Positions 8,424 through 17,504 of a DNA stretch of 64,000 bases are shown here, piece by piece; position 1 is the stretch's first letter; each line of letters begins with the position of its first letter. The translations under genes were made by a program, and so were the position numbers. The stretch is from JAJFTV01 sp036825755. GTDB lineage: Bacteria; Chloroflexota; Anaerolineae; Anaerolineales; Anaerolineaceae. The stretch is from positions 14,276 through 78,275 of the forward strand of contig DAISXR010000004.1 of assembly GCA_036825755.1 (NCBI GenBank), written 5' to 3'. The notes beneath the pieces were generated by a model. That model was not told the DNA's origin, did not search any database, and saw only the letters and a list, made by a program, of their open reading frames with translations.

Positions 8424-9038
8424 TCAGGGCACCAGGATCTTGTTTTGTTCAAGCACCTGGTCGATCAGGCCGTAATCTGCCGCGGCCTGGGCATCCAGAT
8501 AGTGGTCACGCTCGGTGTCTTTTTCGATCTCCGCGGCTGTTTTGCCGGTGTGGAATGCCAGAATTTCGTTCAGTCTGGCTTTCAGGCGAAGGATTTCACG
8601 CGCCTGGATCTCGATATCGGAGGCCTGACCTTCTGCACCGCCAAGCGGCTGGTGCATGTGAATGGTGGCGTGCGGGAGCGCGTAGCGGCGCCCCTTGGTG
8701 CCGGCCGTCAACAACACGGTGCCAAAGGAAGCGGCTGCCCCGACGGCATAGGTGCTGATGGGGTTGGGGATCATCTGCATGGTGTCATAGATGGCCAGAC
8801 CCGCATATACAGCTCCACCCGGAGAGTTGATGTACATCTGGATCTCTTTTTCCGGATCTTCGCGGTTGAGGAACAGCAGTTGAGCCACGATTAAATTCGC
8901 GACCTGGTTATCAATGGGCGTACCCAGGAAGATAATCCTCTCTTTCAGCAGGAGAGAATAAATATCATAAGCACGTTCTCCGCGTCCCGAGGTCTCGATG
9001 ACCATCGGGATAACGGATTGAATGTTCGATAAAGTCAT
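8424..9038 (-). CDS. clpP: ATP-dependent Clp protease proteolytic subunit
   Basis: ClpP is the self-compartmentalised serine protease that degrades proteins fed by ClpX/ClpA/ClpC ATPases. The triad is visible: Ser in GAAASFGTVLL, His in IHMHQPLGG, Asp in ERDHYLDAQ. YINSPGG and QASDIEI, the handle region, are also present. The start is ATG 9038, preceded by AAAGGGG; the frame opens further up but without a better site. It follows tig by 41 bases, the common tig-clpP order, although clpX is not next. Confidence 0.94.
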   Translation of the reverse strand: MTLSNIQSVIPMVIETSGRGERAYDIYSLLLKERIIFLGTPIDNQVANLIVAQLLFLNREDPEKEIQMYINSPGGAVYAGLAIYDTMQMIPNPISTYAVGAAASFGTVLLTAGTKGRRYALPHATIHMHQPLGGAEGQASDIEIQAREILRLKARLNEILAFHTGKTAAEIEKDTERDHYLDAQAAADYGLIDQVLEQNKILVP

Positions 9039-9079
9039 GTCAATTTCCCCTTTCATTGAACATTATCTGTGAACACGGG

Positions 9080-10564
9080 TTAAGCATTCGGATCGGCAGG
9101 TTCCTGGGTCTCAGGTTCAGCCGGTTCTTCGCTCTTAACAGTCTCTTTTTTGGTGGTTTTTCTGGCCTTCTTTACTTTGGGGGCAGGTACTTCAGCGGCA
9201 GATTCGGGTTCAGCATGTTCTGCGGGAGCTTCAGTGTACTCGCCTTTGGCAATCAGAGCCAGACGATCCTGAATTTTCTGATTCAGAATGCGGGAAGCGG
9301 TGTCATAAGAGACCATGCTGGTCAGCTTGCGCATATCCTGATTGGAGGTCGGTTTCTTGAAACCAGGCGTATTGAAGAGCTGCGCCATGGTGTTGGTGAC
9401 GCCTTCCTCAAGTTCTTTTTCCTGAATTTCAATCCCTTCAGTGCGGGCTGCTTCATCCAGAACCAACGAGCGCTCCAGACGTTTCACGGCAACCGGTTTG
9501 ATCTCGTCTTCGATGAATTTCTCGCGCTCCAAACCGCGGTACTTCAGATAGGTCTGCATATCCAGATTCTGGTTGCCAAGGTCCTGCTCGAGGGTGGAGA
9601 GAACACGTTCCACTTCTTCTTCCAGGGTGTTGGCAGCGTATTTGATCTCAGACATCTCAACTAACTGATCCACCACTTTGGTGACGTAATCCTGGGTGTA
9701 CTCGTCCTTGCGGGCATGTCCCAGATTTTCAAAGATGGCGTCGCGAAGTTCCTGCATGGTTTTGTAATCACCCACAGAAGCGGCGAAGGCATCGTCCATC
9801 TCGGGGTAATTCATTTCTTTTACATTTTCCACGATGACGTGGAATTCGATTTCTTTGTTGGCAAAGCGTGAAAGAACGGCATCCTCACCATACTGGTGGG
9901 TGATGGTTTTGGTCTCGTCCTTTGACATGCCAACCAGTTCCTTCCAGAACTCGGCATATGGCCAGCCTCGTTCCTCGGGGGTCTCTTCCAGAGTAACCTG
10001 GCGGCTCATCTCTTTGACAATGTCGGCGTCCTCGCCTTCGGCAGGGTTGACCAGTGTACCTCTAATTTTGATGGCAACCAGATCGCTTTCTTTGGCAGGG
10101 CGTTCCACCGGTACCGCGGTGGCATATCCACTGCGGATGTTCTTGAGCACTTCATCCACATCCTTATCCTGTATCGGCTCGAGGTTGTAGTCGACGCGGA
10201 TGGATTTATAGTCGCCCAGTTTGATTTCGGGCATCAAAGGAACAGTGAACTCGAAAATGGGCGGGTTCTTGCTCGATACCTTGTCCAGCGCACCAGGGCC
10301 GGAGGGTTTGATCTCGGCTTCATCCAGGACTTTTGGATATACATCGTCCAGCATCAATTCGATTGCCTGCTGTTCGATGACTTCATCACCGAAATTACGC
10401 CGAATGATTTCATAGGGCGCCTTACCCGGGCGGAAGCCAGGAATCTTCTGTTCGCGGGCGATACGGCGAGCGGCCTGTCGTTTGAAGTTTTCGAGCATGT
10501 CAGCGTCAAATTCGGCAACGACTTTTACCTGGTGGTTATCAAGATACTGCTTTTCGATTTTCAA
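9080..10564 (-). CDS. tig: Trigger factor (ribosome-associated chaperone)
   Basis: Trigger factor binds ribosomal protein L23 at the exit tunnel and shields nascent chains. The ribosome-binding signature is GFRPGKAP near residue 45. A PPIase-like domain lies around residues 150-240, followed by the long helical C-terminal arms. The tail is a low-complexity stretch rich in Lys, Glu, Pro and Ala. The start is TTG 10564, giving MKIEKQYL, with GAGG 9 bases before it; a TTG at 10579 would overlap that site. Only about 31 bases upstream lies a truncated tRNA-Leu 3' end, a sign that the original upstream sequence was displaced by an insertion. Confidence 0.93.
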   Translation of the reverse strand: MKIEKQYLDNHQVKVVAEFDADMLENFKRQAARRIAREQKIPGFRPGKAPYEIIRRNFGDEVIEQQAIELMLDDVYPKVLDEAEIKPSGPGALDKVSSKNPPIFEFTVPLMPEIKLGDYKSIRVDYNLEPIQDKDVDEVLKNIRSGYATAVPVERPAKESDLVAIKIRGTLVNPAEGEDADIVKEMSRQVTLEETPEERGWPYAEFWKELVGMSKDETKTITHQYGEDAVLSRFANKEIEFHVIVENVKEMNYPEMDDAFAASVGDYKTMQELRDAIFENLGHARKDEYTQDYVTKVVDQLVEMSEIKYAANTLEEEVERVLSTLEQDLGNQNLDMQTYLKYRGLEREKFIEDEIKPVAVKRLERSLVLDEAARTEGIEIQEKELEEGVTNTMAQLFNTPGFKKPTSNQDMRKLTSMVSYDTASRILNQKIQDRLALIAKGEYTEAPAEHAEPESAAEVPAPKVKKARKTTKKETVKSEEPAEPETQEPADPNA

Positions 10565-10595
10565 TGTCTTATTCCTCAATACTCAATTTTCACGA

Positions 10596-10623
10596 TGGGG
10601 AAGAAGGGACTCGAACCCTCACG
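10596..10623 (-). repeat. Left attachment-like repeat: tRNA-Leu 3' end copy
   Basis: These 28 bases are identical to the T-arm and 3' acceptor strand of the intact tRNA-Leu at 54410. One mismatch follows, then CTT again matches. The sequence beyond this on the minus strand does not form a good D-arm or anticodon arm. A GTGGAAG about 80 bases upstream could pair with six of seven acceptor bases, but this is probably chance. No functional tRNA is predicted here. Confidence 0.75.
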
Positions 10624-10728
10624 ACTTGTGGTTTCACGCAACCTGTCTCTGAAAAAAGCCGTTCCCATGCCTTCCACACGTAAAAAGCGTGCCAAATCTG
10701 CAACCTTTTTGGCCGCTTTCGGCCTAAA

Positions 10729-10760
10729 ATTATACCATACGACCCATATTCTACATGTAG
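10729..10760 (-). promoter_or_regulatory. Candidate -10 with palindrome, pointing to tig
   Basis: TATAAT lies at 10734-10729 on the minus strand. A 10-bp palindrome, CTACATGTAG (10751-10760), takes the place of a -35. The predicted transcript would carry the tRNA-Leu-like 3' end in a leader of about 150 bases before the tig start. There is no recognisable -35, so confidence is low. Confidence 0.35.
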
Positions 10761-11100
10761 ATAATTAGAATTGCATCAGATTAATGAAACAACTGTTGTT
10801 TGATTGGTACAGGTATGGGACAAATATTGTATTGCTAACAAGGAATAGAATCCTGCTTAAAACGGGAGATCAGCCTGTTTGACACGATATTTCAACTAAT
10901 CCAGTCAAATCATTGATTTGATTTGAAGCATATATTCTTTTGCAAATTAACAAAAGTTCATCGTTTACGATTTGGCAGCTAAGGCGCCAGGGGACCGAGC
11001 ACATCTTTTACACAGAAGAGGTCCCAAGAAAGTACTTACCATTGCCTGTTAATTGTGGATTTTGCCTGATGACCGTTTCTATATTTTACAGCGGGGTAGA
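10761..11100. other. Non-coding island edge, with a palindrome at 10905-10921
   Basis: No convincing gene is seen. The stretch is A+T-rich. TCAAATCA and TGATTTGA flank a single T to make a 17-base perfect inverted repeat at 10905-10921, the size of a dimeric repressor site. No promoter elements could be tied to it. Confidence 0.4.
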
Positions 11101-11130
11101 AAAATAGCCCCACTCTGTAGGGGCTATTTT
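11101..11130. terminator. Bidirectional intrinsic terminator
   Basis: An 11-bp perfect stem, AAAATAGCCCC with GGGGCTATTTT, has an 8-base loop. It has T-runs on either strand within the stem ends. It is about 105 bases past the stop of the PIG-L gene and would end the minus-strand opp-ROK-PIG-L transcript. Confidence 0.7.
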
Positions 11131-11152
11131 CAATTTATCTGTAATTTTCTGT

Positions 11153-11202
11153 TGGCAAAAAGAGACTCGTACCCTCGGAACTATCGCCTCCTGCGATCAA
11201 GG
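11153..11202 (-). pseudogene. Decayed tRNA 3' half
   Basis: Read on the minus strand this has a variable-arm-like GGCGATAG, a T-arm GAGGG-TACGAGT-CTCTT and an acceptor strand ending in GCCA. The T-loop has TAC in place of the invariant TTC, and no D-arm or 5' acceptor strand is present. It resembles a class II (Leu/Ser) tRNA and is best explained as an old duplicated tRNA end. Confidence 0.4.
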
Positions 11203-11235
11203 TATGGAATCAATGTTCAATTCCTGCGTCTAATA

Positions 11236-12078
11236 TCAATCAACTAAATCCTGATCTACACGCTCGATGATTTCGAGAAGTTCTTTTGAAGGATCCGATC
11301 CATATTCGCTGATCTCGAATAATCTCACAAAACGAATTTTTGCAGCAATTTCTTTCCCGTATTTTTCCACCAGGCGTGATTCAACTCTGGCACGAGCAGA
11401 TTTTGCGCCATTGAAGAATCTTTCAGAAAGATCAGCGACCTGTTTTTCTCTGGGCCAGGTAATCTTTTCGGTATGGTGCGGCCAATACATCCAATCGAAA
11501 TACTGACATTCATGACAACAAGCCAACGATACAGTACGCTGTACATCGTTTTCTGATAGGGGAACGATCAGATCAGGATGGAAAGGCTGTGGGCGGGTAA
11601 ATCCGTCGCCCCAATACAGAATTGTTGGGGTATCTTCCAGATAGGGTGTATCTTTGCATATGTGAGGGACCGTCAATAAAAACGATGCATCCTGTACCAA
11701 TTGCGCGGTACTGCGGTGATCTGCATGGTAATCACAAAGGCGATTCGTAATGATCAGATCCGGTTTAAAGTCGCGGATATAACGAATTAACTCTTCGCGA
11801 ATAGTTAAGGTAGGTTCAAGCTGTCCATCGGGATGATTGAGTACATCGTATCGCCCACCGAACAACAAACCACTTTTTTCTGCTTCTTTTCGCCGAATCG
11901 CAGCAAGAGCTTCACGAGTCATATCAGGATGATATGTACCGGCGCTGCCATCTGTTACAGAAAGAAGGCGGATTTCCCAGTTTGAGTCCCGTAATTTCCA
12001 TAAAAGGCCACCTGCACTGGTATCTGCATCATCCGGGTGTGCTCCGATGCTTAATGCTCTATATTGTTTATTTGCCAT
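11236..12078 (-). CDS. PIG-L family N-acetylglucosaminyl deacetylase-like protein
   Basis: A 280-residue zinc hydrolase of the PIG-L/MshB/BshB fold, which removes N-acetyl groups from GlcNAc-containing conjugates. The zinc and catalytic motif AHPDDAD lies at residues 13-19 and the third metal ligand in DYHADHRST near residue 125. It is cytosolic, with no signal peptide. It is the last gene of a minus-strand run behind a peptide-type ABC transporter and a ROK regulator, with 26 bases separating it from the ROK gene. The context suggests that the imported compound is an N-acetylated sugar conjugate that is deacetylated inside the cell; that substrate is inferred. Confidence 0.85.
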   Translation of the reverse strand: MANKQYRALSIGAHPDDADTSAGGLLWKLRDSNWEIRLLSVTDGSAGTYHPDMTREALAAIRRKEAEKSGLLFGGRYDVLNHPDGQLEPTLTIREELIRYIRDFKPDLIITNRLCDYHADHRSTAQLVQDASFLLTVPHICKDTPYLEDTPTILYWGDGFTRPQPFHPDLIVPLSENDVQRTVSLACCHECQYFDWMYWPHHTEKITWPREKQVADLSERFFNGAKSARARVESRLVEKYGKEIAAKIRFVRLFEISEYGSDPSKELLEIIERVDQDLVD

Positions 12079-12104
12079 GATCTATCATTTACCTTTCCAG
12101 TGAA

Positions 12105-13322
12105 TCAGGACTCAAAGAATCCCCTGTTCCCCTTTTTTGTTTTAAGTAATATATCAATTGCTTTTTCTTTTGCAATACAACCAATTCCATATAAGCTCGC
12201 ATTCGAACCCATCTTCGCAATTCGAATAGATAATTTCGGTTGGATTGATTCCAGTAAGCGTTTTTTGAGATGTTTTTTTATGCTCTCAAAACATGGCTGA
12301 CAATCAATAATAAGCGAGCCATTGAGAATGACGATCTCGGGATTATATGAACAAGAAAGATTGTTGATCGCGATTGCGATATATTCGCCTACTACATCGA
12401 GTAAGGGCCGTAGACGATCATCACCTTTCTTGCATCCTTCAGAAATTTTAGTTGTGGAGTCATAAGATGGATCGATCTGAATTGCTTTCTGAATGACCGA
12501 ATGCTCGCTGATCATTGTTTCAAAGCAACCAAGATGACCACAGTTGCAGACTTCACCCTCCGGTTGGACAGTAATGTGTCCTATCTCACCGGCTGCATTT
12601 CGAGAACCTCGCAGCAACTTTCCATCCACAATTGCTGCGCCGCCGACACCGCCCCAACCGAGCTGCAGATAGGCAAGATTTTCAACTTTGGAATCTTCAT
12701 TCGCTAGAAGATTCTCTTCACCCATCAAAGCACTTTTACAATCATTTTCTACATAAATCGGCATATTCAACCGGTTTTCAAGCAAGCCTCTTACGTCGAT
12801 CCCAATCCATTTGAATTGGCTGGACGCCACAATAAACCCGGTTTCATTCAGTACATGACCTGTGAGACTCATCCCACAGCAGATAATCCGGTCTGTGTGG
12901 GTATTTGCTTCAAGGGCGAGTTGCGGGACGACATCGATAATTTCATCCGTCAAATCAGTGAAACTCATGCCGGTGTGAATATATATTTCTCGATAAGCAG
13001 AGAACTCTCCTGCCATATTTGTCAGGGTCACTTTGCAACAATTAATTGCCATATCGATACATAGACAATATGCTGCATCCGGGCAAATATCCAATAACAT
13101 CGCCGGCCGGCCGATATTTGAAAGAGAATCGATTGAATGCTCGTACACCAGGCCCATCTCAGAAAGGGAATTGATAATTCGTGTCAGGCTGGTAGCTGAA
13201 AGACCAGCCCGTTTGCTGAGCGTGATGCGCGAAATGGGTCCCTCGTCCTGAATGAGAGAATAAATGAGCTTCAAATTGTGATATTTTAAATCAGCCTGTG
13301 ATCTCGACGTACTTGCATCCAT
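12105..13322 (-). CDS. ROK-family transcriptional regulator
   Basis: A 405-residue NagC/Mlc/XylR-type protein. An N-terminal winged helix-turn-helix (about residues 15-75, RITLSKRAGLSATSLTRIINSL) precedes a ROK sugar-kinase fold with the zinc motif CNCGHLGCFE near residue 265. The ATP-binding DxGxT motif of true kinases reads DMAINCCKVTL, so it is a regulator rather than an enzyme. ROK repressors release DNA on binding a sugar or sugar phosphate. A strong GGAGG precedes the ATG. A likely operator is the TTAACA-TGC-TGTTAA site in the promoter of the transporter operon. Confidence 0.88.
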   Translation of the reverse strand: MDASTSRSQADLKYHNLKLIYSLIQDEGPISRITLSKRAGLSATSLTRIINSLSEMGLVYEHSIDSLSNIGRPAMLLDICPDAAYCLCIDMAINCCKVTLTNMAGEFSAYREIYIHTGMSFTDLTDEIIDVVPQLALEANTHTDRIICCGMSLTGHVLNETGFIVASSQFKWIGIDVRGLLENRLNMPIYVENDCKSALMGEENLLANEDSKVENLAYLQLGWGGVGGAAIVDGKLLRGSRNAAGEIGHITVQPEGEVCNCGHLGCFETMISEHSVIQKAIQIDPSYDSTTKISEGCKKGDDRLRPLLDVVGEYIAIAINNLSCSYNPEIVILNGSLIIDCQPCFESIKKHLKKRLLESIQPKLSIRIAKMGSNASLYGIGCIAKEKAIDILLKTKKGNRGFFES

Positions 13323-13351
13323 AACAGGATCCTCCGCAGAAATCGGTTAAT

Positions 13352-14302
13352 TTATGACAGAAGCTTATCATATTCAGTCAATTCTATTCCATTTCCACGT
13401 ACGAAATGTCCCTCTTCCATTTCAGCCCAGATTGGTTTATCGGTTGAATAGTCATGACAGGAGGGATTGTAAACAAACACTTTCTTATCTTTCTCGACAA
13501 GCGGATTGGGAAACGGAATTGCAGAGAGAAGTGCTCGCGTGTAAGGATGAAGTGGATGGGCGAATAATTTCTCCGTGGGGGCCAACTCCATCAATTCCCC
13601 TTTGTAAATGACAGCAATCCGGTCGGAAATAAAGCGCATCACCGAAAGATCATGGGAAATGAACAGATACGTAAGTCCGTGTTCGTTTTGTAACCTGGAT
13701 AATAGATTGAGTACTTGAGCGCGAACCGAAACATCCAGCGATGAAATGGGTTCATCGGCGATGATAAACTCGGGATCCATGGCAAGACAACGTGCAATAC
13801 CGATACGTTGACGTTGACCGCCGGAGAATTCATGTGGGAAACGACTGGCAAACTCAGGCAGGAGTCCTACATCCAAAAGCGCTTTTGTAACCTTTTCTTT
13901 ACGTTCCTGCGTGGAAAGATGTCGGTTTACATTATTTAGCCCTTCGGAGACGATATAGTCCACTTTAGCGCGCTCATTCAGGCTGGCCATTGGATCTTGA
14001 AAGATCATCTGAATCTCAGATACTACCTTTCGATCCAATTCGCGACTGATATTGCCGTTAATCCGTTTCCCTTTATAGACGATTTCTCCCTCACTGGTGG
14101 GATTAATGCGTATGATGGCTCGTCCGATGGTTGTTTTTCCGGAACCTGACTCGCCGACTAAACCAAACGTCTCTCCACGATAAATATCAAAGCTCACATC
14201 ATTGATGGCATTGAAAATTTTTTTACCGGATCCAAAGGTTACTTCCAGGTTACGAACACTGATGAGAGGTTCTTTTTTGGGATGCAATTGTCGATAAGTC
14301 AT
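13352..14302 (-). CDS. Oligopeptide-type ABC transporter ATPase (OppF-like)
   Basis: A 316-residue ATPase with Walker A GESGSGKTT, signature FSGGQRQRIGIAR, Walker B FIIADEPISSLD and switch histidine ISHDLS. The C-terminal OppF/DppF extension with HPYTRALLSAIP binds near the Fe-S/oligopeptide C-terminal domain. It works as the partner of the adjacent OppD-like ATPase, which it overlaps by 4 bases (ATGA coupling). Both power import by the two permeases encoded just upstream. Confidence 0.92.
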   Translation of the reverse strand: MTYRQLHPKKEPLISVRNLEVTFGSGKKIFNAINDVSFDIYRGETFGLVGESGSGKTTIGRAIIRINPTSEGEIVYKGKRINGNISRELDRKVVSEIQMIFQDPMASLNERAKVDYIVSEGLNNVNRHLSTQERKEKVTKALLDVGLLPEFASRFPHEFSGGQRQRIGIARCLAMDPEFIIADEPISSLDVSVRAQVLNLLSRLQNEHGLTYLFISHDLSVMRFISDRIAVIYKGELMELAPTEKLFAHPLHPYTRALLSAIPFPNPLVEKDKKVFVYNPSCHDYSTDKPIWAEMEEGHFVRGNGIELTEYDKLLS

Positions 14303-15360
14303 TGTGTCACTCCCGCTTCTCGGCCAAGCTCGCGAAGTTGTTTTACAGCAGGGGGCGGATCCATCCTAGGAGCACGCGGATCGAGCAGCCAGGTTTTCGC
14401 CTTATGTGTTGGAGAGACTTCGAAGTAGGGTGGGCGGTAAAGAAAATCAATCTCCAGCGCATTCGGATTACGTGGCGCGAAGGCATCACCGCTGATGGTT
14501 CCAAACAGGTTAGGGGGTGTCCCCTTAATGGAATATAGATCCTGTCCCTGAATGCCAAGCTGGGGCAAACTTGAGAGCAAAGCCCAGGTATAAGGATGCT
14601 GAGGGGTGAAGAATACTTCCTCTGCTGTGCCTACCTCGATAATATCACCCGCGTACATCACAGCGATACGATCGGCTACATTTGCAACCACACCCAGATC
14701 GTGAGTGATATAGATCGTGGTCATATTATGCTTTTTCTTGAGATCTTTAATCAGTTGAAGAATCTGAGCCTGAATAGTCACATCCAATGCAGTGGTAGGT
14801 TCATCACAAATAAGAATTTCCGGCCCGCAGGCAATTGCGATGGCTATCACCACACGCTGTCTCATTCCCCCTGAAAATTCATGTGGATATTGGCTGTAAC
14901 GGTGTTGCGGATCTGAGATGCCTACATCTGAAAGGATTTCGATGGCTTTTGTTTTGGCTTCAGCCGATTTAAGCCCTTTATTAAGAATCAAGGCTTCGCT
15001 GATCTGCCAACCGATGGTTTGGAGAGGATTCAGGCTGGTCATTGGATCCTGCATGACAATCGCGATTTTCTTTCCACGAATTGCCGACCACTCTTTTTCA
15101 GTCTTGAATTTGGCAAGATCCGTCCCGTGAAAAATAATCTCTCCTGACTCGATGCGACCGTTATTATCCAGGAGGCCAATAAAGTTTTTGGTAAACACAC
15201 TCTTGCCGCTGCCTGATTCTCCAACGATGGCCAGGCTCTCTCCTTTATAAAGATCCAGTGAGACACCGCGTATGGCATGAAGATCACGCCTCCGCAGACT
15301 GAACTTTACGTTAAGATCATGGACGGAAAGGATGATTTCTTTTCCCTGCTGCGTTTCCAT
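14299..15360 (-). CDS. Oligopeptide-type ABC transporter ATPase (OppD-like)
   Basis: A 353-residue ATPase with Walker A GESGSGKSV, signature FSGGMRQRV, Walker B LICDEPTTALD and switch histidine ITHDLG. It lies in the fixed order permease-permease-ATPase-ATPase and starts 13 bases after the OppC-like gene. The C-terminal tail differs from OppD in that the usual cysteine cluster (CPFAPRC) reads DAFAPRN, so no Fe-S cluster is expected here. Confidence 0.92.
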   Translation of the reverse strand: METQQGKEIILSVHDLNVKFSLRRRDLHAIRGVSLDLYKGESLAIVGESGSGKSVFTKNFIGLLDNNGRIESGEIIFHGTDLAKFKTEKEWSAIRGKKIAIVMQDPMTSLNPLQTIGWQISEALILNKGLKSAEAKTKAIEILSDVGISDPQHRYSQYPHEFSGGMRQRVVIAIAIACGPEILICDEPTTALDVTIQAQILQLIKDLKKKHNMTTIYITHDLGVVANVADRIAVMYAGDIIEVGTAEEVFFTPQHPYTWALLSSLPQLGIQGQDLYSIKGTPPNLFGTISGDAFAPRNPNALEIDFLYRPPYFEVSPTHKAKTWLLDPRAPRMDPPPAVKQLRELGREAGVTQ

Positions 15361-15373
15361 ATCTCATATCTCC

Positions 15374-16453
15374 TTAAACATGATTCTTTGGATCGGCTGC
15401 GTCAGAAAAAGCGTTACCGACGATATAAAAAGCGATCGTGATGAAGGCCACTACTGCGGCTGGAAAAATCAACTGATACCGAAGGTCGCTTTGCATCATC
15501 AGCACACGTCCGGCATCTACCAGGTTTCCCAATGAAGGCGTAGAGGTCGGCAAACCCAGACCAATATAGGTGAGGAATACCTCGTCACCAATGGCGCCAG
15601 GGATTGCTAAAGCGGTCTGCAGCATAATCACCGACACCATTTGCGGCAGCAGGTTTTTCATGATAATTTGCGGAGTACTTGTTCCAAGACAGCGTGACGC
15701 AAGGTTGAAATCTCGATCCCGGAAAATGATGACCTGGTTTCGAATAAAACGTGCCATGGCCATCCAGCCCACAACGCACATCGAGATGATAATTGTTGAC
15801 ATACTGGGGCGTAAAATATAGCTGACAAGGATCAGAATCAACGTTTGAGGTATATTACTGATTACGTTATAAATTTCAGTAATCAGCTTATCCAACCGGC
15901 GGATATACCCCCAGGCCATACCGATGATTAATCCAAATACCAGATCGCTGAAAGCGACGATCAACCCAATTTTGATCGAGGTACGAGTTCCTGCCCAAAC
16001 GCGTGACCAAAGATCCTGTCCAATTGCATTCGTTCCAAACCAAAATGATTTTTCAGGAGCCAGGTTCCTCAATTGGATCCCATCTTCGCCATTATGAATG
16101 AAGGATGGATCACGTTGATTGGGGAAAAATGGCTGGATGAACGAGAATACGATCACTACAAGCAAAGAAATAACCAGGAAACGAGCTGCTTTATTGCGCC
16201 AGAAATTTTTAAAGGTACTGGCCCAATAAGAGTAGTTTGAATAACCTACGCGTTCAGCGTTTTCTTCATCGAAAAGATGGATAGTAAATAACGCTGGATC
16301 AAGCTTTTCAATCTGTTCCTGAGAAAGGTCTACGGTGTTAAATTGCGGCGTCTTCTTGCTTTCATTTTCAGCCCGCAATCCCTTGGCGATATTCTTTTCA
16401 AATTCATCCAAACGTCGAGATTGAGAATTGGCAAACCCTATATTTTTCGACAT
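15374..16453 (-). CDS. Oligopeptide-type ABC transporter permease (OppC-like) with N-terminal extension
   Basis: A 359-residue inner-membrane subunit. The permease core starts near residue 95 and has six predicted membrane segments with the EAA-type loop ASRCLGTSTPQII. GTNAIGQDLWSRV is the OppC-family signature. A hydrophilic stretch of about 90 residues precedes the first membrane segment, longer than in most OppC proteins; its role is unknown. The start codon overlaps the upstream permease stop by one base (TAATG). Confidence 0.9.
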   Translation of the reverse strand: MSKNIGFANSQSRRLDEFEKNIAKGLRAENESKKTPQFNTVDLSQEQIEKLDPALFTIHLFDEENAERVGYSNYSYWASTFKNFWRNKAARFLVISLLVVIVFSFIQPFFPNQRDPSFIHNGEDGIQLRNLAPEKSFWFGTNAIGQDLWSRVWAGTRTSIKIGLIVAFSDLVFGLIIGMAWGYIRRLDKLITEIYNVISNIPQTLILILVSYILRPSMSTIIISMCVVGWMAMARFIRNQVIIFRDRDFNLASRCLGTSTPQIIMKNLLPQMVSVIMLQTALAIPGAIGDEVFLTYIGLGLPTSTPSLGNLVDAGRVLMMQSDLRYQLIFPAAVVAFITIAFYIVGNAFSDAADPKNHV

Positions 16454-17397
16454 TATCGGCCATCCTCCTTCTTGCTAAAGCTGATGCGAGGATCCAGCAG
16501 CGCCATGAAAATATCACCCAGAACCATTCCAATGATGCCGATACTCGAATAGAGGATCACCAGAGCCTGTACGACAGTATTGTCCTGTCTTTGGATTACC
16601 TCAATAAGAAGACCCCCTGTACCGGGAATGGAAAATAGATGCTCTACATAGATTGAACCGATGATGGTTGAAAGCAACGAAACCGGTAAAAACTGAGCCA
16701 TGGGGACAAATGCATTCTTGAATACATGGAGAAACATGACTCGTCGACTGGAAGCTCCTTTGGCAATAGCGAGCTTGACGTAATCCATGTTGATATTGTC
16801 AATCATGTAGCGGCGCATCCACATCGCATAGGTTGAGATGCTAAGTAATGAGATTGAAAATACGGGAAGGATAATGCTAATCCAATTGTTCTTATCATAT
16901 AGTAAGGGTAGTTTGAACCAATTGGAAAAATATAACTGCACAAATAATAACAGTACTGCGGCTGGTAACGCCTCGATAATGGCAATAAATCCGGTGCCAA
17001 TTTTGTCACCAAACTTATCCTTCGAACGCGCCATCATCGCGCCCATTGGAATACCGATTACCAGCGACACCACCATTGAAATTAACCCGAGTTTCAGGGA
17101 AACCGGGATCTTATTTTGTAATATCTTTGCAATGGGATATTTTGCGCGATAGATCCACGAGGTGCCCAGATCTCCATGAAACAAACCTTTATAGAAATTA
17201 AACAGTTGTACGATGACAGGTTTGTCAAGTCCCTTTTCAGCTAAAAGGCTTGCGCGTGTTTCGGGGCTGAGTTTATCGTATTGTGCGCCAAAATAACCTT
17301 CCATAGGCATGAGGCGAAGCAATATAAAGATCACCGTGACAATGATGAATAATGAGAGCGTTCCGCCTACCAGTCGTCTGAGGATATATCGAGTCAT
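16453..17397 (-). CDS. Oligopeptide-type ABC transporter permease (OppB-like)
   Basis: A 314-residue membrane subunit with the typical OppB opening (MTRYILRRLVGGTLSLF), an extracytoplasmic loop after the first segment, and the EAA loop region KLAIAKGASSRRVMFLHVFKNA. It forms the translocation pore with the OppC-like partner. It follows the binding-protein gene by 107 bases, which hold a strong stem-loop. Confidence 0.92.
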   Translation of the reverse strand: MTRYILRRLVGGTLSLFIIVTVIFILLRLMPMEGYFGAQYDKLSPETRASLLAEKGLDKPVIVQLFNFYKGLFHGDLGTSWIYRAKYPIAKILQNKIPVSLKLGLISMVVSLVIGIPMGAMMARSKDKFGDKIGTGFIAIIEALPAAVLLLFVQLYFSNWFKLPLLYDKNNWISIILPVFSISLLSISTYAMWMRRYMIDNINMDYVKLAIAKGASSRRVMFLHVFKNAFVPMAQFLPVSLLSTIIGSIYVEHLFSIPGTGGLLIEVIQRQDNTVVQALVILYSSIGIIGMVLGDIFMALLDPRISFSKKEDGR

Positions 17398-17416
17398 CGT
17401 CTCTCCATTCCAATAT

Positions 17417-17444
17417 GTCGGCCGGCGGTTAATTGCCGGCCGAC
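17417..17444 (-). other. Intercistronic stem-loop between binding protein and permease genes
   Basis: GTCGGCCGGC pairs perfectly with GCCGGCCGAC over an 8-base loop. There is no T-run on either side, so it is more likely an mRNA-stabilising or attenuating hairpin than a full terminator. Such elements commonly keep binding-protein mRNA in excess over permease mRNA. Confidence 0.6.
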
Positions 17445-17504
17445 AATTCTTCCAAGGGTATTACACAGCAAATCTGGTTTTGAGAAGAAAAACCATTCCT
17501 TTGT

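Noticed and set aside
10596..10700. Complete tRNA or tmRNA upstream of tig
   Set aside because: The T-arm and 3' acceptor are perfect but the matching 5' acceptor, D-arm and anticodon arm are missing, and no tmRNA tag sequence is present; a partial duplication explains it better.
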